This document shows positions 45,631-54,177 of a stretch of 64,000 nucleotides of DNA, piece by piece. The stretch is from a virus. Under the pieces are notes generated by a model. The model made no database searches and was not told the origin of the DNA. It saw nothing but the letters and a program-made list of their open reading frames with translations. Positions within the stretch are counted from its first letter, which is position 1; each line of letters opens with the position of its first letter. The position numbers were made by a program, and so were the translations under genes. Location: positions 1 through 64,000 of IMG/VR virus record IMGVR_UViG_3300043418_000114. One strand, 5' to 3'.

Positions 45631-46641
45631 ATGATAGAATTAAAAACAGCAGAACAAGTTATTCAATTTATGAATAACGGCGAGATTAGCTTAAGTAGAT
45701 ATGATGAAAAATTCATATCTAGCCTATCTACGATCAAAAGAGTAACAACTAATCAAGTTGAATTATTCTATAAGCTGATTTACAAATACGCTAGACAGCT
45801 AAGTAAGCATGAACTAAATGCAGAGACTTTGATTAATCTGCCATGGACAATGCCGGTTGTTGAGTCATTGCCAGAGTATACCAATGGGCACATTGAAATC
45901 ATCGATAACTTGCTTACGTTTAAATGTCCATTTAATCGAACATTTGTCACTGAATTCAGAAAGCAAGAAAACAATACGTTCACTTGGCATGCCGAAAACA
46001 GACGGTATGAATCTCTATTCAGTCCTTATGCATTGCAATTATTGCTTAATACTGCATCAAAGATTTACAAAGATGTTCGTCTTTGTCCAGTCACTCATAA
46101 GCTGATAGATGACTTGCATCCATATGCAACGTGTACTAATTGGGACCCTACCTTAAAGCTGATTAACGGCAATCTAATGATTGCGTCAACTAATCCAATT
46201 ATCGACGAACTTACTAAAGATATTCCACTTGAACTAACAATGGAATCCTTGAACAAGTTTGCAGAATTTGGTATCGAGTCTTCTAAGGAAGTATACGGCG
46301 ATGACAAGAGACTTGAATTCGCAGGCTCTATTGTATTCACACAAGAGGCAAATGCCATCATAAATATCATACCATGGTTACAAGAATTAGAGTGTGACAT
46401 GGTTTATATCTCTGGCGGTGCTGGCTTGACGCCATATCGATCTGCCCTAATGCGAGGACTTAAAGAAGCCAATATGCCACATTATGAATTAAGTGGCTTT
46501 AATAAAAAAATGACGCCGGCAACATCATACAAATTCCCTGTACTGATTAAATTGCGACCTAGCTTTGATAACGGACATGAACCACACAAGGTGTCCAAGA
46601 TTATCAACGTTAGAAATTCCGAACCTATCCATATTAAATGA
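45631..46641 (+). CDS. Hypothetical protein upstream of UvsW, possibly substrate-recognition
   Basis: A 336-residue protein coupled to the UvsW helicase by ATGA. Residues 85-130 (hydrophobic strand, FNRTFVTEF, then NNTFTWHAENRRYES) recall the HARP-type substrate-recognition modules at the N termini of some phage helicases. It may be a partner that directs UvsW, but no full domain is recognised. Its promoter predicts a leaderless mRNA. Confidence 0.62.
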   Translation: MIELKTAEQVIQFMNNGEISLSRYDEKFISSLSTIKRVTTNQVELFYKLIYKYARQLSKHELNAETLINLPWTMPVVESLPEYTNGHIEIIDNLLTFKCPFNRTFVTEFRKQENNTFTWHAENRRYESLFSPYALQLLLNTASKIYKDVRLCPVTHKLIDDLHPYATCTNWDPTLKLINGNLMIASTNPIIDELTKDIPLELTMESLNKFAEFGIESSKEVYGDDKRLEFAGSIVFTQEANAIINIIPWLQELECDMVYISGGAGLTPYRSALMRGLKEANMPHYELSGFNKKMTPATSYKFPVLIKLRPSFDNGHEPHKVSKIINVRNSEPIHIK

Positions 46642-48125
46642 AACAGTGTAAACTAATAATCAAAGATGAAGTAAACGTAAAGATTGAAGGCCTAGACCTA
46701 ACAGAGCGAAAAACTCTGATGAAGCTATTTGAATATAGTGTTCCAGGTGCTCGTTATCTACCAAGTGTCAGGTTAGGCAGATGGAACGGTAAAGTAAGTT
46801 ATTTCAGTTTAGGCGGTAGCAGTTATATCAACTTACTACCAGAGATTCTTCCAGTATTAGACAATGCAAACTATGACATTGAATTAGTAGACTTACGAGA
46901 CTACAAAACAACGTTCGAGTTTGAAAAAGTTACCGAAGAAACATTCAAGCACAAACTTTGGCCAGCAAAACACGTGATGGCGGGAAAGCCAGTTGTCTTA
47001 CGTGATTATCAAATTGAAATTATCAACAATTTCTTAGCTAATCCACAGTCTATTCAGGAAGTAGCTACAGGAGCAGGCAAAACGCTCACCACTGCGGCCC
47101 TTTCCTTGAGTGTAGAGAACTATGGTCGAAGCATTGTTATCGTCCCTAACAAAGACCTAGTGCGTCAAACAGAAGCTGACTATATCAACCTAGGGCTAGA
47201 CGTTGGTGTTTACTTTGGTGATCGCAAAGAGCATGGCAAAACTCATACCATCTGCACATGGCAATCATTAAACAACATGATGAAGAACACCAAAGCAGGT
47301 GAAGCAGAAGTGCCAATCGGTGAATTCATTGAAGGTGTCGTTTGTGTCATGGTTGACGAAGTTCACATGGCAAAAGCTGATGCATTGAAAGCATTGATGA
47401 CTGGTCCATTTGCTCATGTGCCAATTCGCTGGGGCCTGACTGGTACTATTCCAAAAGAAAAGTTCGAATCACAATCCTTATTCGTATCAATTGGTCCAGT
47501 TATCGGCAAGCTAAGTGCAAGTGAATTACAAGACAAGGGTGTTCTAGCACAGTGCCACGTAAACATTGTACAGCTACAAGACGGTGTTGAATTTAGCAAC
47601 TACCAGAGTGAGTTGAAGTATCTCACAGAAAATGGACAGCGATTGGATGCTATCTCTGAATTGGTCTCAAAGATTAAAGAGACTGGTAACACCCTAATTC
47701 TAGTTGATCGTATCAGTGCTGGCAATGAATTGCAACGTAGACTAAGTGATATATTTAGTTTACTCAAGGATGCACCTGATGTTGTGTTCGTTTCAGGTAA
47801 TACAAAGATTGATGATAGACGGGAAGAGTATGAAGATTTTGCAACAGCTACTAACAAAGTTTTTATCGCTACGTATGGCGTGGCCGCTGTTGGTATTAAT
47901 ATACCTCGCATCTTTAACCTGGTTCTGTTGGAGCCTGGCAAGTCGTTTGTCCGAGTTATTCAGTCAATAGGTCGTGGCATTCGTAAAGCTGACGACAAAG
48001 ACTTTGTTCAAATTTGGGATATCACTAGCTCATGTAAGTTTGCCAAGCGCCACTTGACCCAACGCAAAGCATACTACAAAGAAGCCAATTATCCGTTTGA
48101 CGTTGAGAAAATGAAATACAAGTGA
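46638..48125 (+). CDS. uvsW: UvsW-type SF2 DNA helicase
   Basis: A 495-residue superfamily 2 helicase. Walker A ATGAGKT is at about 142-148, the DEAH-like box MVDEVHM near 240-244, motif III GLTGTIP near 275, and the second RecA domain includes QSIGRGIRK near 455. Length matches T4 UvsW (502). It processes branched DNA, unwinds R-loops and drives the switch from origin to recombination-dependent replication, in line with UvsX and UvsY in this genome. It starts in the stop codon of its upstream partner. Confidence 0.92.
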   Translation: MKQCKLIIKDEVNVKIEGLDLTERKTLMKLFEYSVPGARYLPSVRLGRWNGKVSYFSLGGSSYINLLPEILPVLDNANYDIELVDLRDYKTTFEFEKVTEETFKHKLWPAKHVMAGKPVVLRDYQIEIINNFLANPQSIQEVATGAGKTLTTAALSLSVENYGRSIVIVPNKDLVRQTEADYINLGLDVGVYFGDRKEHGKTHTICTWQSLNNMMKNTKAGEAEVPIGEFIEGVVCVMVDEVHMAKADALKALMTGPFAHVPIRWGLTGTIPKEKFESQSLFVSIGPVIGKLSASELQDKGVLAQCHVNIVQLQDGVEFSNYQSELKYLTENGQRLDAISELVSKIKETGNTLILVDRISAGNELQRRLSDIFSLLKDAPDVVFVSGNTKIDDRREEYEDFATATNKVFIATYGVAAVGINIPRIFNLVLLEPGKSFVRVIQSIGRGIRKADDKDFVQIWDITSSCKFAKRHLTQRKAYYKEANYPFDVEKMKYK

Positions 48126-48137
48126 TAGCCGAAAACA

Positions 48138-48166
48138 TTGATAATTTAGTATTAATGTAATAGAAT
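48138..48166 (+). promoter_or_regulatory. Sigma70-type promoter upstream of the 48-60 kb gene run
   Basis: TTGATA (48138-48143), 17 bases, TAGAAT (48161-48166). No terminator is seen until beyond 60355, so it may drive the glycosyltransferase, clamp-loader and array genes as one long operon. Confidence 0.6.
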
Positions 48167-48186
48167 GTAACTAATAGGAGAAATAT

Positions 48187-48489
48187 ATGGCAAAGAAAAA
48201 AGTAATGTCTGATATCTTTGAATTCGACGATGCCGATGAATATGAAACAGAATGGCGCGGCATGCCAGGGTTCAATCAACCAGATAATGGTGCATTCAGA
48301 CAGATTATCATTTCATTCGATGATCAAGCTGGCGTAGATGCGTTTGCTAGAGCAATCGGACAGACACTGACACCGAAAACAAAATCAGTTTGGTACCCAC
48401 CACGTCCAACTAATAAAGTGTTTGACTTGTTCTACTTTGACGAAAACACAGCACCACAAGAAGGCAAGGAAGAAGATGGCACAGCCTAA
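48187..48489 (+). CDS. Small protein paired with the glycosyltransferase
   Basis: A 100-residue protein with EWRGMPGFNQPD, FRQIIISFDDQAGVDAFA and TKSVWYPP. I recall similar W-x-GMP ... KTKSxWYP proteins next to TET-associated glycosyltransferases and ParB-like genes in phages, but this needs a search. It overlaps the glycosyltransferase by 14 bases. TAGGAG precedes its ATG. Confidence 0.65.
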   Translation: MAKKKVMSDIFEFDDADEYETEWRGMPGFNQPDNGAFRQIIISFDDQAGVDAFARAIGQTLTPKTKSVWYPPRPTNKVFDLFYFDENTAPQEGKEEDGTA

Positions 48490-49423
48490 GTATCCTCTGT
48501 ACATTCCAACAAAGGGTCGTGCTGATAGTCGATTGACAAGTAAAGCACTTGAGTTTATGAAAGTGCCACATTATCTTGTCGTAGAGCCACAAGAGTGTGA
48601 CATGTACCGAGAACATATTGCATTGTGGGAAAAAGAAACAGGTCTAACATCATGTGCTACCGTACTTGAGATGGATCTAAACTACAAACTCACGTATGAA
48701 CTACTTGACGATCTAGGACAAACTCGATCAACAGGTCCTGGCCCTGCACGTAATTTTGCATGGGATCATTCCATCAAAAATGGTCATGAGTGGCATTGGG
48801 TGATGGATGATAATATTAGAAACTTCCTGCGATTGCACAACAACCTAAAAATCAAAGTAGGTGATGGCACTTGTTTCCGTGTCATGGAAGATTTCTGTGA
48901 TCGTTATGAAAACGTCATGATGGCAGGGCCCAACTATCGTTCGTTTGCCTCACAGAATGCTAGCATGCCTCCGTTTGTTAAGAACACTCGTATCTACTCA
49001 TGTAACTTGATTCGCAATGATAGTAAGTGGGTCACTGGTGATCGTGCAGGTCAACCATTCCGCTGGCGTGGTCGCTATAACGAAGATACGATTATCTCGT
49101 TAGATATGTTGACTCAAGGATTCTGCACAGTGCAGTTTAATGCATTCTTGCAAGATAAACTCCGTACTCAAGTTCTTGGTGGTGGCAACACAGCAGAATT
49201 CTATGCTAAAGAAGGCACTGCACCAAAGAGTCGTATGCTCCAAGAAGCATATCCTGAATACACAGAACTTGTCTGGAAGTTCCAACGTGAGCATCATCAC
49301 GTGAACTATTTGCCATTCAAAGACATGAAGCTAAAGCGTAAGCCAGGTGTAAATCCAACTGGCGTCAATGACTATGGCATGAAAGTATACAGACTGCCAG
49401 ATGACTTCCCAGGCAGAGTTTAA
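48476..49423 (+). CDS. TET-associated-type glycosyltransferase (GT-A)
   Basis: A 315-residue GT-A glycosyltransferase resembling the TAGT family: YPLYIPTKGRADSRLTSKAL at the start, HYLVVEPQE, then GPGPARNFAWDH, and WHWVMDDNIRNF with the metal-binding D111-D112-N113. In phages with TET/JBP enzymes, TAGT proteins glycosylate hydroxymethylated DNA pyrimidines. No TET/JBP gene lies in this window, so the acceptor here is open: DNA bases, with the maker elsewhere in the genome, or another substrate. It starts at 48476 with AAGGAAG. Confidence 0.75.
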   Translation: MAQPKYPLYIPTKGRADSRLTSKALEFMKVPHYLVVEPQECDMYREHIALWEKETGLTSCATVLEMDLNYKLTYELLDDLGQTRSTGPGPARNFAWDHSIKNGHEWHWVMDDNIRNFLRLHNNLKIKVGDGTCFRVMEDFCDRYENVMMAGPNYRSFASQNASMPPFVKNTRIYSCNLIRNDSKWVTGDRAGQPFRWRGRYNEDTIISLDMLTQGFCTVQFNAFLQDKLRTQVLGGGNTAEFYAKEGTAPKSRMLQEAYPEYTELVWKFQREHHHVNYLPFKDMKLKRKPGVNPTGVNDYGMKVYRLPDDFPGRV

Positions 49424-49438
49424 ACCAGAGACAATCAA

Positions 49439-49939
49439 ATGCGAATTTTAACCCTAGATAACACTTACTATAACTTAGAGACACTACCAGACGAAATCGA
49501 TGATTTGCGTTTTGCTATTCTCGACAACTCAAACCCTACCAACGTAGACTATCATTATATTCCTCTAATCTTTTTGGAATCATTCAGTGCGCCAGCATTA
49601 GTTCTTAAGATTGGTGATGCTACAATTAAGATGCCAGTTGATTGGCAGATTCTGATCGGCGAGAAAGAACATGGCGACTTAGAAACATTGCCACTAACAA
49701 GTATCAATGATCGTGGCTTTAATGCGTTTGAATTTAATCCACTTAGTTCATTCAGTCCAAGTTTCTTGCCAATTGAGATTGTAGACATATATCATGACGT
49801 AACTTGGTATGCACCTCGATTGAAGAATGGACAATTCTTATGTGTGCCACTAGATGATAGTCCTAAACCACGATGTGTATACTTTGTTAAAGAGATTGGC
49901 AGAAACTGCGAAATCGTTGATTATTCCCAAGCATTTTAA
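49439..49939 (+). CDS. Hypothetical protein
   Basis: A 166-residue, strand-rich, acidic protein with no domain I recognise. It lies 15 bases after the glycosyltransferase and 2 bases before the probable clamp-loader subunit, with a weak ribosome binding site. Confidence 0.62.
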   Translation: MRILTLDNTYYNLETLPDEIDDLRFAILDNSNPTNVDYHYIPLIFLESFSAPALVLKIGDATIKMPVDWQILIGEKEHGDLETLPLTSINDRGFNAFEFNPLSSFSPSFLPIEIVDIYHDVTWYAPRLKNGQFLCVPLDDSPKPRCVYFVKEIGRNCEIVDYSQAF

Positions 49940-49941
49940 TT

Positions 49942-50535
49942 ATGGCAACTAAGAAACCTACTGTACCAACCGATGAAAAACTAGAGAACCAAGACCTCAA
50001 TATCTTTGATGTGTTGGCGGCGTTGGATCGCAAAGATTATGACTACTATGATAGACTGAGTGAAGCACAACAAAAGAAGTTTGTGCCTTACTTGATCATT
50101 CAATGGATGAGTGCAGTCAAGGCTTCTAGTGAAGTTCAAGGCTATTATGTTATGAGTACAGAGTATAATGCCAACAAATATTTGTTCAACGAGAACGTAC
50201 AGAAGCATTCTAAGCTACAATGGCTAATGTTGTGTGCGGCAAGTCCTGGTATTGGTAAGCAATTCCATCAGTGGATTCCCAACATTAGCCCTAAAGTTGC
50301 GAAGCTAGAAACACCTGCAAAGATCAAAGACATAAAAGATTACTACAAAAAAATCTATCCAAAAGCAGACAGTGCCGATATCGATGCAGTGAGTGAAGCA
50401 TTTGTCCATGATCACAAACGAAAATCAAAATTGGCCAGTCTATTTCCTAACCTAAAGTTAGCTGATATTGAAACCCTAAATCAAGTTATCACAGACGAAG
50501 AAATTGAGAAATATGAGAAAGACCTCGGTAATTGA
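49942..50535 (+). CDS. Probable clamp-loader small subunit (gp62-type)
   Basis: A 197-residue helical protein. FDVLAALDRKDYDYYDRL, then a helix with YLIIQWMSAV and LQWLMLCAASPGIGKQFHQW resemble gp62 of T4-like phages outside the T-even group, the ATPase-free partner of gp44 in the sliding-clamp loader. Its partner gp44, clamp gp45 and polymerase gp43 are not in this window. The call relies on remembered family pattern. The next gene overlaps its end. Confidence 0.58.
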   Translation: MATKKPTVPTDEKLENQDLNIFDVLAALDRKDYDYYDRLSEAQQKKFVPYLIIQWMSAVKASSEVQGYYVMSTEYNANKYLFNENVQKHSKLQWLMLCAASPGIGKQFHQWIPNISPKVAKLETPAKIKDIKDYYKKIYPKADSADIDAVSEAFVHDHKRKSKLASLFPNLKLADIETLNQVITDEEIEKYEKDLGN

Positions 50536-51217
50536 CAAGCCATTGAAATATGGATGTGAATTCTGTAAGCGTGAATTTGTAAAAGAAACAACGATGCTCA
50601 ATCACATCTGTGAATACAAACACAGATGGTTAGAAAAAGACAAACACAGCAACCGTGTTGGCTTTCAGGCATGGCTACAGTTCTATCAAAAGAACACAGC
50701 AAGCAAGAAAACCAAGACGTATGAAGAATTCATTAAATCAGCGTATTACACCGCGTTCATTAAGTTCGGTGCGTATTGCGTCGGAGTCAATGCTATCAAT
50801 ATCAGTCGATTTGTTGATTGGCTACTCAAGAATCAAATCAAGATTGACAACTGGTGTACTGATACTACATACAACAAGTATCTTGTTGAATACTTACGCA
50901 GTGAAGATCCATTTGATGCTATTCACCGTAGCATAGAAACAACAATCGAATGGGCAGAGAAAGATAATATTCAGCCGCGTGATTATCTACGCTATGGCAA
51001 CGCCAACCGTATCTGTCAGTTGATTAGCAACGGCAAGATATCTCCATGGTTGTTGTTTCAGAGCAACAGTGGTGTTAACTTTTTAGACACATTGACTCAG
51101 GATCATGTTAAACTGATATTTGATTATATTAACCCCGAACAATGGGCATTGAAATTTCACAGAGATCCAGAAAATGTCAGAGCAATCAAAGAAATCCTCA
51201 CTGCTGGGGGGTATTGA
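50513..51217 (+). CDS. C2H2-type zinc-finger protein
   Basis: A 234-residue protein. Near the N terminus CEFCKREFVKETTMLNHICEYKH (quoted as C-x2-C, then H and H about 12 and 18 residues on) is a classical C2H2 finger. The remaining 190 residues are helical with several Trp. I start it at ATG 50513 rather than the TTG at 50504. It overlaps the clamp-loader gene by 23 bases. A DNA-binding role is likely from the finger; the exact job is unknown. Confidence 0.68.
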   Translation: MRKTSVIDKPLKYGCEFCKREFVKETTMLNHICEYKHRWLEKDKHSNRVGFQAWLQFYQKNTASKKTKTYEEFIKSAYYTAFIKFGAYCVGVNAINISRFVDWLLKNQIKIDNWCTDTTYNKYLVEYLRSEDPFDAIHRSIETTIEWAEKDNIQPRDYLRYGNANRICQLISNGKISPWLLFQSNSGVNFLDTLTQDHVKLIFDYINPEQWALKFHRDPENVRAIKEILTAGGY

Positions 51218-51419
51218 CGTTGACCACGATTTTCGTGTAAAGATACCCTTTAACAATGTCTATGGGATGGTAAGTGACTGGCACGAACATTGTGCTACAG
51301 CAATTGAAATGTTTGGATTGCCCGGTGACAAGTTCACGTGTAGAATTACACATTCAGACATGGAGTTTTGGTTTCGTGATGAAAAAGATGCTATAATGTT
51401 TGAACTATGTTGCGGTTAA
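51174..51419 (+). CDS. Array family protein 1
   Basis: An 81-residue protein with the family end EFWFRDEKDAIMFELCCG. The DEKDA core is one of the best matches, but L-R-W is replaced by E-L-C. The ATG at 51174 overlaps the zinc-finger gene by 44 bases; a non-ATG start near 51211, next to a GGGGGG run, is an alternative. It is the first member of the tandem array. Confidence 0.6.
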   Translation: MSEQSKKSSLLGGIDVDHDFRVKIPFNNVYGMVSDWHEHCATAIEMFGLPGDKFTCRITHSDMEFWFRDEKDAIMFELCCG

Positions 51420-51823
51420 AAGCAAGAATTCGCAAATGGAAAGCCGAGCGTAAACTCAAAAAGAGTGGATACGAGTCTTGGTCACAGTATAAACGCAATC
51501 GTGATGATGCAGTTAATGCGTATGCAAATGATGTTGACGAGTTCTACACTGGTTATCCATATGTGTATGCTTGTCTAGACTATAATCATTATGCATATAG
51601 CACACTATGGGACTATGGACCAGGTGGTCGCAGGCATGGCTGGCATGACATGATAGACTGGTGCGAAGAAAAGATAAGATGGAACTATCGATGTGATGTT
51701 CATTGTGTCTGGAAGAATGTTTGGGGCAAAATGGAGTTGAATGATATCGGAGGTCATGATATAATCTATTTCGCGTTCAAGCATGAACGAGATTATGTAC
51801 TGTTTATGTTGAGGTGGTCATGA
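51407..51823 (+). CDS. Array family protein 2 (large member)
   Basis: A 138-residue protein, the longest with the motif. A basic helix (1-32) comes first, then a Tyr/Trp-rich domain with MIDWCEEKIRW, and the end FKHERDYVLFMLRWS. The last codons, TTGAGGTGGTCATGA, contain the Shine-Dalgarno and start of the next gene. Confidence 0.68.
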   Translation: MLRLKARIRKWKAERKLKKSGYESWSQYKRNRDDAVNAYANDVDEFYTGYPYVYACLDYNHYAYSTLWDYGPGGRRHGWHDMIDWCEEKIRWNYRCDVHCVWKNVWGKMELNDIGGHDIIYFAFKHERDYVLFMLRWS

Positions 51824-52038
51824 AATACTACAAGGCAAAGTTGCCAGAAGCCTATGCACGAGTAAAGTGGTGCAAAGAGGTGTTCGGCCGACCGTTTCAA
51901 GACGTACCTCAAGGCCAACGTAAGTGGCAAGACATGCGATGGTATAGAAATAAGGGCTATCTCTATTTCAAGGATGAAAAAGATTACATGTGGTATCAAT
52001 TAGTTTGGAGTGAACACCATGAGCAAAATAACACATAA
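51820..52038 (+). CDS. Array family protein 3
   Basis: A 72-residue protein: RVKWCKEVFG, then RWYRNKGYLYFKDEKDYMWYQLVWS. It reads 8 residues past the usual stop position because the ATG of the next gene lies in a different register. Start 51820 lies in the previous stop. Confidence 0.65.
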   Translation: MKYYKAKLPEAYARVKWCKEVFGRPFQDVPQGQRKWQDMRWYRNKGYLYFKDEKDYMWYQLVWSEHHEQNNT

Positions 52039-52261
52039 CACAGCGCACTATCATGGTAGCCAAAAAAACATCCATGAAGTAAAATGGGACCCAAGTGAAA
52101 TTGATGGTCGTGAAATCAAACGCTGGTGCATTCAGAACTTTGGCAAGTCTGGATATCAAGATGAAATCGAATGTGCTAGGTGGCTAGAAGAATTCGACAA
52201 GCATTCAATTACACTACTAAAGGATGAAGACTTAACTCTTTTCTTGTTGAGGTGGGAATGA
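52019..52261 (+). CDS. Array family protein 4
   Basis: An 80-residue protein: IKRWCIQNFGKSG in the middle and LLKDEDLTLFLLRWE at the end. It starts within the tail of the previous gene, with TTGGAG as the site. The end TTGAGGTGG (52247-52255) leads into the next ATG. Confidence 0.65.
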   Translation: MSKITHNTAHYHGSQKNIHEVKWDPSEIDGREIKRWCIQNFGKSGYQDEIECARWLEEFDKHSITLLKDEDLTLFLLRWE

Positions 52262-52494
52262 AAGTTGAAATTAAGTTTGTTCCAGAGAAACGACCCTATC
52301 ATGTTGATGTTAGGTGGAAGTCTAGAAATGATTGGAATGCATTAGAAGCATACTCATGGTGCGAGAAAAACTTTGGTCACAGAAATGACAAGTATGACAA
52401 CCCTCGCTGGTATGCTAACCCACGATACTTCACTGGAGACTTTAAGTTTCGTGACAAAAAAGATGCTGAATGGTTCTTGTTGAGGTGGGCATGA
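52258..52494 (+). CDS. Array family protein 5
   Basis: A 78-residue member with the fullest consensus: AYSWCEKNFGH, then NPRWYANPRYFTGDFKFRDKKDAEWFLLRWA (given here only as landmark residues W-C, F-G, R-W-Y, F-x-F-x-D-x-K-D-A-x-W-F-x-L-R-W). It suits as the seed for a family search. Both junctions are ATGA. Confidence 0.7.
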   Translation: MKVEIKFVPEKRPYHVDVRWKSRNDWNALEAYSWCEKNFGHRNDKYDNPRWYANPRYFTGDFKFRDKKDAEWFLLRWA

Positions 52495-52706
52495 AATTAT
52501 ACATTAATAAACACTCAGATGATGTGGGTGAGCGTCGATTGCCACAATGGTGGTCTAACTTTGTAGAGTCAGTTGGACTAACCAAATGGCCAGATGAAGT
52601 ATTACCTAACTACAATGCATCGTTTGGAATTGATGACAATGAAGATATGTATTTACTATTCAATCACGACAGCGATGCCACCTATTTCTTGTTATTATGG
52701 TCATGA
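52491..52706 (+). CDS. Array family protein 6
   Basis: A 71-residue member, LPQWWSNFVESVG in the middle and LFNHDSDATYFLLLWS at the end. R of the L-R-W is replaced by L. Starts and ends with ATGA junctions. Confidence 0.63.
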   Translation: MKLYINKHSDDVGERRLPQWWSNFVESVGLTKWPDEVLPNYNASFGIDDNEDMYLLFNHDSDATYFLLLWS

Positions 52707-52915
52707 AGTATTACGCACCAATCAGTCCATCTCACAAAAATCTATCAGAAGAATGGAATCGATTTAGTTATTTCAAGCGATTGGAATACGATGACAACTT
52801 TTGGGACTGGGTGAAAAGAGAGCAGAAAGCAACTATGGATATTCATAGTCGTCCAGAAAGATGGATTTTTAATAAGCACGAAGATTGTATGGTGTTTATA
52901 TTGAGGTGGGCATGA
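52703..52915 (+). CDS. Array family protein 7
   Basis: A 70-residue member, FWDWVKREQKA in the middle and FNKHEDCMVFILRWA at the end. The terminal TTGAGGTGG (52901-52909) precedes the next ATG at 52912. Confidence 0.65.
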   Translation: MKYYAPISPSHKNLSEEWNRFSYFKRLEYDDNFWDWVKREQKATMDIHSRPERWIFNKHEDCMVFILRWA

Positions 52916-53202
52916 CATATAGACCAGATACTAATTCACCAGATTGGGTACGCAGTAAACTACCACCTGAGCGTGACAAGCTCTATGGAGATAGACTGTA
53001 TTATGTTGAGCCTGGTTGTGAATATGGCTTCCGAGAAGATGATGGCTATGTTTGGAATCGAATAAGCTGTAGCTATTGGTTTGGTGACTGGATCGAAGCG
53101 AACGGTAGAGCAGATCAATGGCGTATCTATGGTGGTCGTCACCGTGCTATCTATATTGTACGTGAAGACTTGATGGTGTTTATACGATTGAAATTTCTTT
53201 GA
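52912..53202 (+). CDS. Array family protein 8
   Basis: A 96-residue, Tyr/Trp/Arg-rich member ending YIVREDLMVFIRLKFL, a variant of the usual ending. This is one of the few members without an overlap to the next gene (one base gap). Confidence 0.62.
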   Translation: MTYRPDTNSPDWVRSKLPPERDKLYGDRLYYVEPGCEYGFREDDGYVWNRISCSYWFGDWIEANGRADQWRIYGGRHRAIYIVREDLMVFIRLKFL

Positions 53203-53203
53203 T

Positions 53204-53464
53204 ATGACAGGATTCAAAAGCAAAAAAGCCATGAGTGCAAGATTCACTTTGGTAACAGATTCAAAGTACAAATTCAGTCGCAATTGGTACAGTGCATCAT
53301 TCAATCTTAAAGATTATGATGCAGTTGATGAATGGTGTGAACAACAGTTTGGCCCTCAAGATAGGCGACCAGACTCTTGGTCACGTTGGTGGCATAAGTT
53401 TGAGACTAGTATTCTTTTTCGTGATGAAAAAGATTATATGTTATTTGTGTTAAGATGGTCGTAA
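53204..53464 (+). CDS. Array family protein 9
   Basis: An 86-residue member: AVDEWCEQQFGP in the middle, then ILFRDEKDYMLFVLRWS, a near-consensus end. The start at 53204 has a weak ribosome site; an internal ATG at 53231 is possible. Confidence 0.66.
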   Translation: MTGFKSKKAMSARFTLVTDSKYKFSRNWYSASFNLKDYDAVDEWCEQQFGPQDRRPDSWSRWWHKFETSILFRDEKDYMLFVLRWS

Positions 53465-53465
53465 T

Positions 53466-53720
53466 ATGAAACCTCGCATAGAACCAGAAACAGTATCTGC
53501 TATTTACAAATCATGGCTACGAGCGTGTGGCCTTGATGGCGAGTCGCTGAGTTATTGGAGCAATGACATTCATCGAGTTAATCTAAGTTTTGGAAATCCT
53601 AAACACTTTGACGAATATGTTTGGGGTTGCGGTGGTAGAATCTACCAAGAAAATGGCAAGCGATACATTGAATTCTTTGAAGATTCGAACTTGACTATGT
53701 TTTTATTGAAGTGGCTATAA
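53466..53720 (+). CDS. Array family protein 10
   Basis: An 84-residue member ending IEFFEDSNLTMFLLKWL. AGATGGTCG upstream in the previous gene's last codons serves as a weak site. Its stop overlaps the next ATG by one base (TAATG). Confidence 0.64.
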   Translation: MKPRIEPETVSAIYKSWLRACGLDGESLSYWSNDIHRVNLSFGNPKHFDEYVWGCGGRIYQENGKRYIEFFEDSNLTMFLLKWL

Positions 53721-53923
53721 TGGAGTATCAACGTTATCCTCAATATACTAGCAATTACACGAATGTAATTGTGAGTCAGGACTGGCGGAGCGCGATGAAA
53801 GCAGATCAAGTTGCTTGGTTGAAGAATCATCAAGGTGGAATGTATCATATTCATCGTAGTGGCACTGCTATCAAGTTTGAGCGCAAAGAAGATGCTGAAT
53901 GGTTTATCTTGAGGTTTCTATGA
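53720..53923 (+). CDS. Array family protein 11
   Basis: A 67-residue member ending IKFERKEDAEWFILRFL. Start ATG 53720 shares one base with the previous stop. The end TTGAGGTTTCTATGA carries the site and start for the next gene. Confidence 0.65.
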   Translation: MEYQRYPQYTSNYTNVIVSQDWRSAMKADQVAWLKNHQGGMYHIHRSGTAIKFERKEDAEWFILRFL

Positions 53924-54177
53924 AAGTATTGAGATACAACGCGAAATATGACAAGTCTAATGAGTCTTTTGAGACCTGGAAAAAAGTCAATAATGTCATT
54001 CAACAAAACATGACTCCTGAAATCAAAAAGCGATGGCTTATAGATGGTTATATAGGACTCAATGAATGTGCATTAGATTACTTTGGAATCAATCGTATCT
54101 ATCGTGACAACAACCAATCTACTGTATTCGAATTCACTGAGCACCAGTGGACTATGTTTGTGTTGAGGTGGCTATGA
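53920..54177 (+). CDS. Array family protein 12
   Basis: An 85-residue member, helical and basic in its N-terminal half, ending FEFTEHQWTMFVLRWL. TTGAGGTGG at 54163-54171 precedes the next ATG. Confidence 0.65.
   Translation: MKVLRYNAKYDKSNESFETWKKVNNVIQQNMTPEIKKRWLIDGYIGLNECALDYFGINRIYRDNNQSTVFEFTEHQWTMFVLRWL

Noticed and set aside
51368-51398. A promoter inside array gene 1 (TTGGTT, 18 bases, TATAAT)
   Set aside because: The -35 is poor and the bases are constrained by the conserved DEKDA codons; not strong enough to list as a feature.
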